64,000 bases of DNA from Lingula anatina. Taxonomy: Eukaryota > Brachiopoda > Lingulata > Lingulida > Lingulidae. Shown one piece after another: positions 36,296-48,529 of this stretch (positions are counted from its first letter, which is position 1; every line of letters begins with the position of its first letter). The notes under the pieces are model-generated. The model was not told the origin of the DNA and did not search any database. It saw only the letters and a program-made list of their open reading frames with translations. Location of the stretch: NCBI RefSeq assembly GCF_001039355.2, contig NW_019775386.1:373613-437612 (forward strand). The letters are read 5' to 3'. The position numbers and the translations under genes are program-made.

Positions 36296-37941
36296 CTAAC
36301 ATAAAAAACAAATAAAATCACTCAAAATAATTATCTCACCACCCTTAAGAATGCGTCACTGTTTCTGAAATTATGACAGGTTTTGTTGACATATGACTTA
36401 ATTTTTCACAATAGTAAATGTGCTCCTGGATATAAGTATACACCCTATTGATTGTAGCAACTTTATAGAAACTACCTTACAAATGGCCTCGATTTGCAAA
36501 ATGTTCACAAAAAATAAAATAAACATTTTACGGTCTATAGAACTAATAGCCTGTGCCGTAGTTAAAAGGGAAGGGGATTGTTAGGGCAATACAAGATAAA
36601 GTCAACATATACGCACACGATCGTCAGATCAATCAGTCCTTCGTGTCCATATCGGTACATGTTGTAAGAACCATTTGGCCACTGGACCTGTGAAATAGAG
36701 TAGCAACACGTTGAAAAATTGCTGGTCCGTTGAAACAGTGGCCGTTCAAGATTTCAAATAGTTTTCGGTAATAATAAAAGATATATTTTAAAAACACTTA
36801 AAAAAGGTGATTGAAAATGCCAAGACAAAAATGTAGACGACATTCCGTTAATCTTTCATTTTTTGTCTAATGTTCCTTTTTTTTGTTATACAGAAGGAAT
36901 ATAATCAAAAAATTTAAAAACATAGGCCACATAAAGATATTTGTCATACCCAAACAGCTCCTCTCTGTTCAACCTTATACACGGTTCCAACGTTCCCCTC
37001 GCCGCCATCTTGGTCTCCCCATTCCCAATCTGGGCCTTTAGGAAACAAAATATAGTTCAAAGAATTTTGAAAAATGACTGGCGACAAAATGGCTATTAAG
37101 CATACAACGTAGAACTAACACCCTTGAGTGAATAGACTGTTATTACAGTTTTATTACCACTGTCTTAACACCCAAAAAAGGTACGAACAGGTATATCTTA
37201 ACAAGCAATTGGTGCAATGTAGTTTGTTATCTTCCATGCCATGATGCCACCCTCATCTTGCAATATGGTTAATTATATGAATTATATTACATTTCGTAAA
37301 CCGCTACACAGATCTATATCTAATTAGAGGTGCACGTGCATTCTAAATATGACAGCAAAATGTACCTCTTACAACTTTCACACCAACATCGATCAACTGA
37401 TCTGCGCGGAGGATTCTGGGTTCGTCTGTAGGCAAGACGTCATAGCAGTTGTTTTCACCAAATCTGTAGACCCCAATGCCGTCTGTGTAGTCCCATTTCA
37501 CAAGTACTTTTCCTAAAATTTAGAGGAAAGGGGGTTGGTTTTATATCTTAATTCTCTTGTCTTTATTACGAAGTCACGTGGAGAGTTAAATGGGGCCAGA
37601 TAGCTACACAATTTCACTTACAATCAGTAAAATTCAAAGAATATCTGAGTATATGTAAAAAAAATTGCGATTTGACAAATTATATTTTGCAATTTAGGTG
37701 CCCAACGCGTATTATTTGATCTAAAGGCTGTGTCACATACTTCCTTTCTGATGTTCGACCACTGTTCCGGGTCCATCGGCGTCTTCGGACTGCCCCGCCC
37801 AGTCCGGCCCCCGCCTGACCCTACTCCCCAGGGGCAGTTCCACTTTAAGGGAGGGGTCTGAGTCAGTGTCCGACCCGTCGTATCTCTCAGTCGCTCTTTT
37901 CTCCGTAGCCAGTGCAACGAGCATGCTGTACATTTCGTTCT

Positions 37942-37974
<33 letters not shown>

Positions 37975-39223
37975 TATGCATCGGCTGTAAAATCGCACTT
38001 TTTTACTTACGAATGCTTAAAATTCCTGTTGAAGTTCACACCTTTCAAAGACCTACACGCCACCATTACTCTGCATTATTTTCATAATCTTGCAGTGTTT
38101 TGGAAATAGAATAATCAAACCGAAACCATTATGCAATAATCTGAAGGAAAAAAACATTCAACATTACCACATCAAATTCGCTTAGGTCCTTCTGGTTGAT
38201 CTCCCCGGACTTCGTGGCCGTCAGCCAGTTTCGGAACGTTTCCTTATCCTGGGCTGCCAACTGCTTCATGGTGGACGTATCTGCACGATAAAACTGACAG
38301 TCAATAATTATACTTTTTCATGCTTATAATATTTTTAGAGGCTTTACAAAAACTATATTTGTAGCGGGCATCATTTCTCTAAAAGAAAAGAGACTTCAAA
38401 TAATATCTTATTCAACATGCATCACTGTTGATGTAACTGACAGTCAAACATTATTTCAAATACGTTCTTTCTTTACTGTCTTTTTTACTGTCGATAATTT
38501 TGTCCGATAATTTTGTACTTTTTCATGCTTAAATATTTTTAGACGTTTTACAAAAGTACATTTGTTACGGGCATAATTTCTCTAAAAGAATAGGACCCTT
38601 TATTCCCATACCTCGAAAAGGAGCAGCAAATCGGTAAACCCATACCTGAAACATTATGTAGATTGCAATTATTCAACATGTTTAACTAATTTTCCATGTA
38701 CCTACATTGCACTTTAAAACCGGTATCATCATATATTTTATTACGAAATGTCGACTTACATGTAGTTTAAAAACGTACACTCTTTATATCATATAAATAA
38801 GTAAAGAATCTTTTTCCCCAGCCGGAATTTGTCAAATGACGTTTAGCCTATTTTTTTTCATGACTTTCATCGATCCCAATGAAATCTTTTAAGAGTATTA
38901 AAAAAATGGCCGTGCAAGGAATTTCTGATTGGTAACCTTAAACAACTATCTTAAATACTATATTAAATACAATGATGTCTAATAGATTGATTCTTTGGGT
39001 AAATATGGGTAAATATTTAAAAATATATATATTGACTTACTACTCTTCGGTAGTATCCTCCAATTCTGTCCACAGCCTCTGGGTCGTCTGCTCGCATATA
39101 CTTTCCTTTCCCTATCTTGGAGGCGGACTCCAAAAATATCTTCAAGTGGAATGGAACAAAACAATGTGAATTACGCTGTACATCTCTTTTATTCACGAAT
39201 GATAAACATCACGTGCATACATA

Positions 39224-39256
<33 letters not shown>

Positions 39257-42200
39257 CACGCACACACACAACCACACACGCTGCATGTTATATTCTTTCT
39301 TGTCACTGTAACATATCAATTACGTTTAAGATGTAGAATGTTCCGGTCTCACATTTCACTCACCGTATCAACTTTAGATCCACAACCAACAAAACTTATT
39401 TCGGCTTTATTCCTGTGGTCTCCATCTTGGTACACCTGAACTGCTGTCATCGTTTTGTATTTAGCCTACAGAAAAATACCATTGCTTAATTTTCTTTCAG
39501 CATTATATATATATATAGACTGTTGCCGAAGGTAACGTAACAAAAGGAGTGCACCATTTAAAATAGAAATTTGTTTCCCTAAAATTCGCGTTCTGCCATA
39601 AGCATGGTCATCTGATTATAAAAAAACTGAATTATAATATAGCATTTTTTCCCATTACTATATATATATATACGTAGATCGAAGAGTTTACTGCGTTCCC
39701 ATGTTCTAAAAGCAAATTTAACAAAACCAATCTTTAAAATAACTAAATGCTGTATCCTAAAATAAAACAAGTGCAACTCACGGCCATATTTCCCTCCGTA
39801 AGGTCAGAGGTACGATATTCATCTTCGTCACTTGGTATGCCGTCTGTAAATACGTAAATACGGGGCGCCACCTTGCGGCCGGACACGTGGAGTGAAGCAC
39901 CTGCAGAACGTACAGCATATTGAAATATGGACGAACATTGGATGTGAACATACGTGACTCCATTATTTATGAGGACGATCGCAGTGGCGGATTTAGAGGG
40001 GGGTCCTGACTCCCCTTTCGATTTCTCAAAAAATAATCACACAAAAGGTTCCCTCTTCAAATTAGAATTTTGACTTGCTGATTCAAAGTTCTAAACAGCA
40101 CCATATGGCACGGTTCTCCCTTTAAAATACCACAAATTTTTGGCCAAGGGGGGAGGGGGGATTCGGCTTCGCATCTGCAGACCCCCCTTCAAATAAACTT
40201 GGATAGTTCGTTTGCAACAAGATTATAAACTGATTGATAAATTTAATGACTTATGAAAGTGCTTCCAATTTACAAATAATCATGCAACCTTACATAGAAT
40301 TCCCTAATAAATTAATACCTACACGTTTTTACCAAAAGAATAGACAAGTACAGAACCAATTTTTATTAAAATCCATAATTGCCTAAATTAAAAAGCAAAA
40401 ACACCCACACCCACCAGTAAGCATATTCCGGTACCTACCGTTCCTTTGTATTTCCCTCTGTGCTTCCTGAATGGCAGGTGCTAACGGTGACATTCCCTCA
40501 GATTTTAAAGTTTCTGAAAGATTTAATGATAATCAATATTATGTTGTATTTTCATGTTGTATATATCTCGTCGTACCTTGGAAATGCATGGCGTATCGAA
40601 ATACGAAAGTGTGAATGTTTAAAAAAGTGAAATACTAAGATTATTTCGCGTAACGAAATGCCTAATTATGGTAGAGGCGCCGTAGCTTGAGTTGCACGCA
40701 GGCCTACTAATAAAATAGAATTCACAGGAAAAAAAAAACATTATTTACGTGTAAGAGAACTGAGGTTTGTCTAGAGCCGCAGTGACGCTTGGGTATCAAC
40801 ATTGTTTTTCGTTTTGATTTATAATTTAAATTTCACCTCACGTACCCAGAATCCTCCTGGCTCTTTGATAGTCACATGACAGGGATACTAGGACACGTGA
40901 CTGTCTATATCCGCCAACAGTAATGAGAGAGACGTTCTCAGTGAAACCATAGATGTCAGCACTGTACTCCATATCTGGAGAGGAAGAAGTGAAAATGCAC
41001 CTCACGAATGACATTTTGAACATAAGCCATTTATTCGTGTGAGAAATTGCTTTTTTCCAGACAAAATCCGATTTGGCGGTTTAAATCTAGGATAGGACAC
41101 CTTGAACAAGGAGAGTCTTCAAAGGCCAAGTCATTGTGCTATATAGTTACAAAAACACATATATTCGGTTTAATATGACAGAATGTGTTAAAAGGGCCAC
41201 CTACTGTCCAGGATACTTTTCACGGCCTGTATCATCTGGTCAAAGGCCTCTCCGGCCATGCTCCCAGAGGTGTCCAACAGGAGCACAGTGTCCAGACCGT
41301 TGGACCTTCCGTCTGGACGTACAACGTTTCTTCCTCTATCTATAAGGAAAAGGAACAACAGTCCATGAGGTATTACTCACAACATGAGATATTACTCACA
41401 ACTGAAAAGAATAATTTTGAGAATTACTCATTTTGTTATTGTTAAGAGTTGGGCAAGTAGTCAAAAAGCGACGAAGCAAACATTTTTACCATACCCATCT
41501 CCTAGCCTCAGTCAAAATGGTTAAGAAATAGATTTAAAATACTAAAATTTTTACCATACCCATCTCCTAGCCTCAGTCAAAATGGTTAAGAAATAGATTT
41601 AAAATACTAAAATTCCTATTGGTCGTTACACAGGGGCGGATCCAGGATTATTTGAATGGGTCCGTTATCTTAAGCGTGATAGGCCTCGGATACGAAACCA
41701 ACTCCCGCCCCCTTAGCCTGGGGTTCTGGACAAACGATGCCATTTACGGTTTATAACTATTAATTCAACTAGTCAGAATTTTAATTTCAACAAGGAAATA
41801 ATAGTGTGATTTTTTTCGGGAGCTGAAAGGAGGATCCGGACCTTCTGACCCCCCTAAATCCGCCACTGTTGCATACAACCATATCTTGTCCACGTAGGGT
41901 GAGCAAGAACTAAGATGCTGTATCCAGAATATGGTATATCAGAATCTTACTTTGAGTTGCTGTCAATGGAGCGGTAGTTTTCTCTGCCTGGGCAGTCAAC
42001 GGTTGCTCATTTTGGGACAGGCTCGCCTCAGCTTGGGGGCTCTTGGAATCTTCACGAGGATCATCAATATTAGACGACGCATGTGGATATTCACTGGTAA
42101 CTTCTCCTTTTGCGATATTTGTCAATTGCTCCCGCGACTGCTTTCTTCCCAAACCTTCGCGTGATCTACCAACATCCTGTAGGGCTTCTTCGTTAAAATT

Positions 42201-45200
42201 GACAAGTATTTGCTCTTCGTCCTGTAATGGTGCTTTACCAACCAGAACGTTTGGCTGATTCGCTCGATCAGTTTGAAAACCAATAGATTTCGAATGAAGT
42301 TGCTTCATCAAGCCAGCTTTCTCTTTGTTTGCCAAGTCAAGATCAGACTCTAACTTCGTCGCTTTTTTCTTTTCTTCATCATACATTTTTTTAATACGTG
42401 CAATTTCAGCATTTTTATTTTCTAAAACAGTCCGCAAACCCCTGTCACTTTGATCTTCCAATGCAACTTCAAGGGAAATACACTTCAACCGCACTTCTTT
42501 TAATTCCCCTTCAAGTGAACTGATTTCAGCATCTTTCTTTCCGATTCTGTCAATCAATTTGGATACTTTAACGCGGTGCATTTTCTCTCGTATTCTGGCC
42601 AACTCGCGAGCACGCTCCAATCTGACGTCTTTCGCTGTGAAATCGGACAACTCCAGCGGGAAATTAGACTGAAGTCTAGGAATGAGATCCGGGTACCCGT
42701 TGGCGCAGGCCAGGCGCACCAGGTCCTTGGGAGAAACGTCAGAGTATCGGGTGACGTCACCAAAGACGGTCAGATATGGACTGATCTTTACCTCTGTGTG
42801 CAGTTTTTGGCATTCAAAGTATAAGTCGTCCCTGGCCACTTTGGACAAGGTATCTTTAACAAAAATGAAAAAAAAAACACTTTCTATATTTTAATATAAC
42901 ATTTAAAAGTGTAATGAAAACTATTTTTCAACAAAATAAAGAGGCAGTTTATCAATTGGATATAATTATGTATGTATGATTGTACATCCAGATATACAGT
43001 GTAGTCCATATTAATAATTAAGGCAGAAGTAAATACATGTAGAAACGACACAAACCACCACCAGGTAAAACACTACCATATACTCATGGAATGACGGTAA
43101 TGGTATAATTCCCTGTAATTTTAAAGCTATTACCTGCTAGAAGACGTTTTCTTGCCGCCATATAGCCATTCCAATCCAGAGAAGAACTAAGCATGACCAC
43201 TAGCTCATCGTCTGGCACTAAACCACGAACCTCATCCGTCAAAATCACGCGAGACAAGGCATCAGACAGTGGTGACCTCTGTCTGCTGTGAAGCCATGTC
43301 CAAAACTTGTCCAGCTGTTCAATATTCCAAAATACGAGATCGATTTTGATACTTCCGGGTCTTATTCGGGATACAATGAGGCCCAAGTGCTCCATGACCT
43401 GCACCAATTCGGGGGTTAACTTTTGCAATTGTTGATGGATTTCCTGACTGGCCGCAGGGGCGTTCCTTACTGACCTCCCAAATGCTCTCTTGACCTCAGC
43501 TGTTAGTTCCAGGAAGATACAACCTGAGGGGAATGAAAGTGTGCTGAGGTTGATTTTAATATATAGCATATTTCTACATATTTTCCATGCTCGTTATGTT
43601 TTTGTAACTCATATGCTATTTAACGCATAAATTAAGCCGATATCGATTAAAATGGACTTATGTGAGCTAAAAAGAAATATAACATACGTACGTAATTTAT
43701 CGTCCAAGATACCAATCAAAAATTCTGTATGGGGTAATGAAGCCAAAGCTTTTCGAAAACCCCAGAATGCTCCTTCTGCCTTCGCGGGCAATATCTTCGT
43801 TAGTAATATTTTACTCTGTTCAGCTGTCGTCTGTACGGATTCTAAACGCATCAACTCAGACGCGGAGAGGATGCTGTTTTCAAACAGTACTCCAATTACG
43901 CTGTTCAGGTCTGGGTGGTTTCCAAGAAGGCCGATGCAATCAACAAGAACTTTCTTCGACTTTTCTGTCATTGGTCCTAAAAATTAAAAGCACATAACAC
44001 TAGCATATGACGATATTTAGCTAATCTAGACAGTCATTCACAATATAATGTAAGATTTGATAGAAAGTGATAAAAATTTACATGGACCTGACGTGAGATC
44101 TGTTAAAAATTATAAATGTATTGCACCAGTTTTATTTAAATGAATGAAACATTCTTTTGTTATGTATATAAATATGTACGTTTTAATATGGCAGAAAACT
44201 TCTCCTCAGTGTCAGGTTCCCCCTTGTTAGCTCCTGTCACCTCCGTGTCATCCTTTTTTGCTTCACTTCCCATCTCAGCTGTGTAGATATCTGCGATAAA
44301 AAGAAAACGAAACAATTTCACAATAAAACATTTTAGCTTGTGCAGCTGGTTTAGAGTTAAATAAGATGAATTGGTCGTCGTTTTGAGAAACATTTGAACG
44401 TACTTACGCATGTACCATCCACCTACGTGCAGAAAGCCTGAATGACTGTTAAGATTCAAGAAAAATGTTCGACAATAACATTGTCATGCTTAACAATTTG
44501 ACCACGATGGCCGGATAAGACTGAATGAAATCACCCAGGAAGGAAATAATAGATGTGAAACTTAATTGTAGTATAAATCCCCACCTTCTGTACTGGCAAT
44601 CCTATCTCCATCGTTAATGTCACAGTCACCAAGGCCCTCCAATTGATCCGGTATGCTTCGAATGGATTCGTCTTCAAAATGCCCCCAAGTGTCGAGCTGG
44701 GTTTCCAGTCCGTGAACTCTTTGTCGTAATTCTTGCATTTCAAGATCCAATTTGGGGTTATCTTTGTCACGCTTAATATTCTCTAGGGACAAAGTCATCT
44801 CTGAAAGGATTATTCTGTGAGTTATTGTCTCTTAATTTTTTTTTTTTTTTTTTGCGAATAGCTGAAAAATATAACATGCTCCCTTTCTCTTTCTCTCTCT
44901 TTCTCTCTCTCCCTCTTTCACACACATACACAACAATTAAAAAAAATAATTAATAAAATAAATAATAAAAACGGTACGTATATGCACAAACGTCAATATA
45001 AAAAAGTTCGTGGTAAATTTATGATGTCTGTAAATGCCTTAAGGTTTCTCCTGGTTGGAAGATGGCACTGCCCCCTATAGCCAAAATATTCTTTTGAAAA
45101 TTAAAATGTACTGTTTCCATACAAGGCGCTCTCTTTATTTATCAATGCCTTGCTTATGACTTTCACTTTCAATTGAGAAATGATGCATTATTTAAAAAAA

Positions 45201-46760
45201 ACTCATAATCTGCGCATGCGCACCCAGTAACTGTTTTTTAGCATCTACCATATCTGACTGAAGGATCGTGACTGCTTCTTCGAGTCCGTTAATTCTCTCA
45301 AATACTCCCTGAAATCATGAAAAAAATATTTAATGGCACATTCCTTCCTATAGCTTCTATTCTACTTTCACTGTTGTGATGAAAGTTATAATGCTTCTCT
45401 GTCGCTACTTTTATGTTATTTAATAATAATAATAATAATAATAATAAAAATAATAATATTAAATACACAGTGAAAGGGTTATTTTTATTAAAAAGTAATG
45501 GCATTAAAGTAAAGAGAAAAAATGTCCAATTTTAAAGCTGTGTAAGGCATATAAAATGTTCAATCATTATATTTTGCAGAAACATGAGTTTTTACTGATT
45601 CTTTTGAATAATCTGCTTAGCTTATATAACTCAGTTCAGTCATGCACATGGTTATCAATTAATTAAGGTAACAATTTTGTTTTGGATTAAAAAAGAATAA
45701 TATCTTTACAGTTCCCTTTAAATTAAATTTTTTAACTTGACCAAGTAAGATACCTACCCCTACACCAGCTCCTCCCCCTGACTGCCGCACAGCTAGTAAC
45801 TGTGCGAGAAAGCTGGCGTCGCCCTCGGCGTTCGCATTGGCCATCCTTTGGGCTTGCATCAGAGGCGGTGTTCTCTGAAATGTGGTCAGATAAAATCAAT
45901 CAAAAGGATAATTCATGCTTTTCATTTAACAAACCCGTGACGGATTAAATGATACTGGTATTACGAGATTTTGTTATATATTGTAATTATTAAAGGGAAA
46001 ATAAACATTGTTTAATGTGTGATTATTATATGCCCTAGAGATACAGGTTAACCATATACATGTACTACGTGCGTAATACTTGTCATGCACTCAGCAGGCA
46101 GGCTTAATAAAAATATTGGATTAATGACCTTTGAGCTTTGAATCGATCGTATTTTAAAAAGAAAAACCCTGAAGTTGGTAAAAATCCCCTTGCTACCGGT
46201 ACTCCAAAATATTCATCATTTCGTCTTAAATCCGTACTATATTTGAAATATTCATCATCTTCCCTCTCGGTTGATAGCATTAATACGTTGCAATGGCAAG
46301 TGAAACCGTTGCCGCGCTCTTTGTTGACGCGCAACACCTATTGATCTAATAAAGAACAGTTAAACCAATCGATGTTGCTAAAAGTGGCGAGCATTCATTT
46401 CACAGAGAGAGAGATGATCACGACAACGCAGTAGATAGGCCTACTCCATCGCAGTAGACTACTGCAATCATACTGCAAACATGCCTCAAACCTGCTTCGA
46501 TTTGGGAGCTAATTAGCATATTTGAAACATGCTTCTATCATGCTGCTAATCTACTGCATTAATGCTCCTCTCTGTACAAACTTATGTACTTTTTGGAGTA
46601 GAATTGCAGTAGGCTATACTGCATTTCTACTGCAAATATGCTCCACACCACTACTGCGTTAATGCTTCTTTGCTACTTCGACACTACTGCATTTTCGTGC
46701 GGAGAGAGACAGAGAGACAGAGAGAGAGAGAGATTTGCTTACTCTTCCGGAACGACTCAT
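34810..46760 (-). CDS. CARD - TRADD-N-like - coiled coil - vWA - 2x MIB/HERC2 - WWE protein (gene H)
   Basis: 24 exons joined in frame give 1254 residues. Order: conserved N-terminal motif TPPLMxAQRxANA (7-45), helical linker (46-182), CARD (183-277), TRADD-N-like (278-407), conserved module (408-490), coiled coil (490-600), acidic low-complexity linker, vWA with DTSGS MIDAS (718-925), two MIB/HERC2 (about 1013-1070 and 1083-1144), WWE (1172-1241). There is no RING, HECT, NACHT or protease domain, so it is probably a cytosolic adaptor or scaffold. CARDs assemble death-fold signalling complexes, MIB/HERC2 domains bind ligase substrates, WWE domains often bind ADP-ribose chains. That they act together here is inference. 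Its paralogue lies directly upstream on the same strand (48530-63452), about 1.8 kb away. Confidence 0.88.
35565..35594. promoter_or_regulatory. Paired CRE-type palindromes in an intron
   Basis: TGACGTCA at 35565-35572 and again at 35587-35594, with TGACATCA between them, 66 bases beyond the donor of the exon at 35660-35792. The clustering is more than expected by chance, but it may also be a small tandem repeat. Confidence 0.3.
36617..38280 (-). CDS. Gene H, two MIB/HERC2 domain exons
   Basis: Exons 38168-38280 (helical, [19 protein letters not shown]), 37741-37939, 37366-37512, 36950-37035, 36617-36687. First domain: [50 protein letters not shown]. Second: [45 protein letters not shown]. 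The RGPDWxWxxQDG signature is that of MIB/HERC2 domains of Mindbomb and HERC2, which bind ligase targets. The acceptor of the exon at 37741-37939 lies at the edge of an (ATT)n run. Confidence 0.9.
38612..41339 (-). CDS. Gene H, vWA domain exons
   Basis: Exons 41205-41339, 40846-40974, 40439-40513, 39782-39900, 39364-39465, 39041-39139, 38612-38645. MIDAS residues: DTSGSM in the first, [11 protein letters not shown] (Ser where Thr is usual) in the third, [11 protein letters not shown] in the fourth. The fold should therefore bind a divalent metal. The last two exons (99 and 34 bases) equal one 133-base exon in gene I. Confidence 0.85.
39982..40205. mobile_element. hAT-like MITE, copy 2 (right end decayed)
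   Basis: Left end CAGTGGCGGATTTAGAGGGG and interior GTCCTGACTCCCCTTTCGAT match copies 1 and 3. The right end stops near ACTTGGATAG without a clear inverted end. Sits in a gene H intron. Confidence 0.6.
41483..41612. repeat. Tandem duplication, 65-base unit, two copies
   Basis: TTTTTACCATACCCATCTCC and the next 45 bases occur twice, practically identical. In a gene H intron, just beside hAT-like copy 3. Confidence 0.92.
41631..41868. mobile_element. hAT-like MITE, copy 3 (both ends present)
   Basis: Begins CAGGGGCGGATCCAGGATTA and ends with the inverse of CAGTGGCGGATTTAGGGGGG. This is the most complete copy; it is inverted relative to copy 2. It ends about 80 bases past the large coiled-coil exon of gene H. 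No clear 8-base target duplication is seen. Confidence 0.7.
41951..42853 (-). CDS. Gene H, conserved module plus coiled coil and linker
   Basis: One 301-residue exon. Its first 80 residues contain [40 protein letters not shown] and [12 protein letters not shown], matched in gene I by [20 protein letters not shown] and following; I cannot name this module. Then a coiled coil of about 110 residues ([19 protein letters not shown] ... [19 protein letters not shown]) and a Gln/Ser/Glu-rich linker. Confidence 0.8.
43134..43523 (-). CDS. Gene H, TRADD-N-like domain exon (tentative)
   Basis: One phase 1-1 exon of 130 residues. The core [20 protein letters not shown], then [26 protein letters not shown] and [18 protein letters not shown] alternates strands and helices like the N-terminal domain of TRADD and related modules found beside death-fold domains in invertebrate immune proteins. 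The match is by pattern only. Strongly conserved with 58798-59196 of gene I. Confidence 0.55.
43692..43976 (-). CDS. Gene H, CARD exon
   Basis: One phase 1-1 exon of 95 residues. The helix pattern fits [79 protein letters not shown]. Helix 2 to 3 carries the usual 'NxILSxxExxRLE' feature. Its equal in gene I is 59506-59793. The internal ATG (PMTEK) is not the protein start, because the exon opens in frame from a normal acceptor. Confidence 0.82.
44180..46760 (-). CDS. Gene H, exons 1-5: N-terminal motif and helical linker
   Basis: Exons 46743-46760 (MSRSGR), 45758-45874, 45224-45308, 44585-44800, 44180-44290. The second exon holds [20 protein letters not shown] and [10 protein letters not shown], matched in gene I by [20 protein letters not shown] and [10 protein letters not shown], so it is a conserved unit and not a spacer. 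The next exons form short heptad-like helices ([34 protein letters not shown]) and an acidic linker. The donor of the third exon is G/GTGCGC, weaker than the rest, chosen because it keeps phase 1 with the next exon. Confidence 0.75.
45423..45470. repeat. (AAT)n microsatellite
   Basis: AAT units with a few interruptions in a gene H intron. A similar run is at 37944-37973. Confidence 0.85.
46419..46699. mobile_element. Inverted-end element inserted in a (GA)n tract
   Basis: Starts CACGACAACGCAGTAG and ends CTACTGCATTTTCGTG, which are inverse with about three mismatches. GAGAGAGA lies on both sides. Inside, CTACTGCA-type motifs recur about every 20-40 bases in both directions. It lies in the first intron of gene H. 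Confidence 0.55.
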
Positions 46761-48529
46761 TTTCTTCAACTAGTTGTCTATCCTCCACAACCTTAGTAAA
46801 CAAAGTTAGAAATAAATGAAAAGTCTATATTAATAAAACACATGTAGACCTGTAGACGAACATACGTACGTTGTTTATTTTTATTCAAAAATCTGTTTCC
46901 TAGCTAGAGCGGACTGAACCCAAACAAAGAAGCCTGCAATTGCCACCTGACATAAGATACTGGTATTATAAGCACAAGCATATTTTACAATGACAATGAG
47001 GTACTTTTTATGTTTAAAGTTTACCGGTATACTGATGTGCATTAAGAGGAATTATGTGTAAAATATACTTTTTAATATACTCAAATAATACATATAAACA
47101 GTTGAGACGCTGATATTGCAATGTTCATAAATACATGTATGCCTTTGAACGCTGTTGGCTATGTACGTACTTCGGACTTTGGTAAAGATTAACCAAATCA
47201 TTATTGTGACGTTGATTTAAAACTTTCCAAATGTAAAATTTGGTACAAGAGAGTGGATTCCGCTCAGTCACTACAAACAATGGCACCCATCGTTGTCTTG
47301 TGGCATACTTACCCTACACCTGTTCAATATTGTCCCCTCCAAAGTGTTTTGATGCAGTCCTTGCCCCTGTATTTACACAATAGGGCCTACTTAATCCAAC
47401 CCAGTGCGTCTTAAATGCAATATGACATTCCATTATCCTGAATAGACCATGTTTCACTTTGCAATGACAACCAAACATAAAAACGCATCCTTTTTCACAA
47501 TAAGTATTTCTTTCAGTTTTAGTTCTGTACAGAAGTGTATTTAAAGGACTGGGAAATTCCAGTCATGTGACATCAAAGAAAAACCCCCTCTTCTCCCAAG
47601 CAGTGCGCTAGTTGCGATGACCTTTGACCCCTGTGGACTGCTGTTGCATTTCACGGCTAATTTTACCGATTTATCTATTATTGTTCAAATCAGCTCTGTT
47701 ACATACCATTTTTCTTTTCCTTGTCAACGCGCTATGTATTGTTATAAAACGTACATGCATAAAACACAAAAGAGGAACACGAATGCATAAAGGATTTTAT
47801 TTACATTATAAACACAACACTGACAGTTATTTGACTGTAAAAAAGGTATATTGCACTACTTCTGCATTCTGTCTTTTCAAATAAATAAAGCAATATTTGG
47901 TATGAAAACCAATTATAATGTAAGCAACATTCGTAATAAACGCAAAATACAAAATGTAGTACATGTAATTACTCCGTAATTCATTTGTTTAAATGAATTG
48001 TGTTTTTACAACGTGTAAGATTTATTGCCAGTAATTTTAATTTAGGTGGTTATAACATCACAGCAAAGTCATATAGTCCACCACATTTATAAATAAAAAA
48101 TGAAACAGCAAAAACATAAAAGGGATAACAACTGTTTGTTTTGGTCAAAATACAAATTTTCCTGGGGTAAACGATGACTTTCGCATAATTACCAATGGTT
48201 AGTGAATCCATTCCTACATTTATTTATCATGAAATATGAATCTCCTAAGATGAGTTGTTATCCCTTTAAAACTTCTAAGCAAACATCAAGCAAAAGTTTG
48301 ACAAAAGCATTCTTCTCCTATTCGAAAATGAAAATGAAATATACCCTTAAGGTTTCTGAGCATAGATTAAAGAAAGGGTTCTACTCTGTACATGTGCATA
48401 TACAATGTAGATGTTTTATGCCATTTTTGTGGCACATTCCCACTCCACATGAATGAGAACATGACAGTCTTATGAATGTATTTCCACACTTATGTCAAAC
48501 TTAAGATTTTATTCTGAAATGACCAATGT
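46761..48529. other. Spacer between genes H and I
   Basis: Holds the gene H promoter side and the gene I 3' untranslated region. Minus-strand AATAAA signals are at 48508-48513 (17 bases after the gene I stop) and 48021-48026. No exon recognised. Confidence 0.5.

Noticed and set aside
43609-43971. Protein starting at the internal Met of the CARD exon as a separate small CARD protein
   Set aside because: The exon opens in frame upstream of that Met from a good acceptor (TTTTTAG), and the preceding exon ends in the matching phase; gene I shows the same arrangement.
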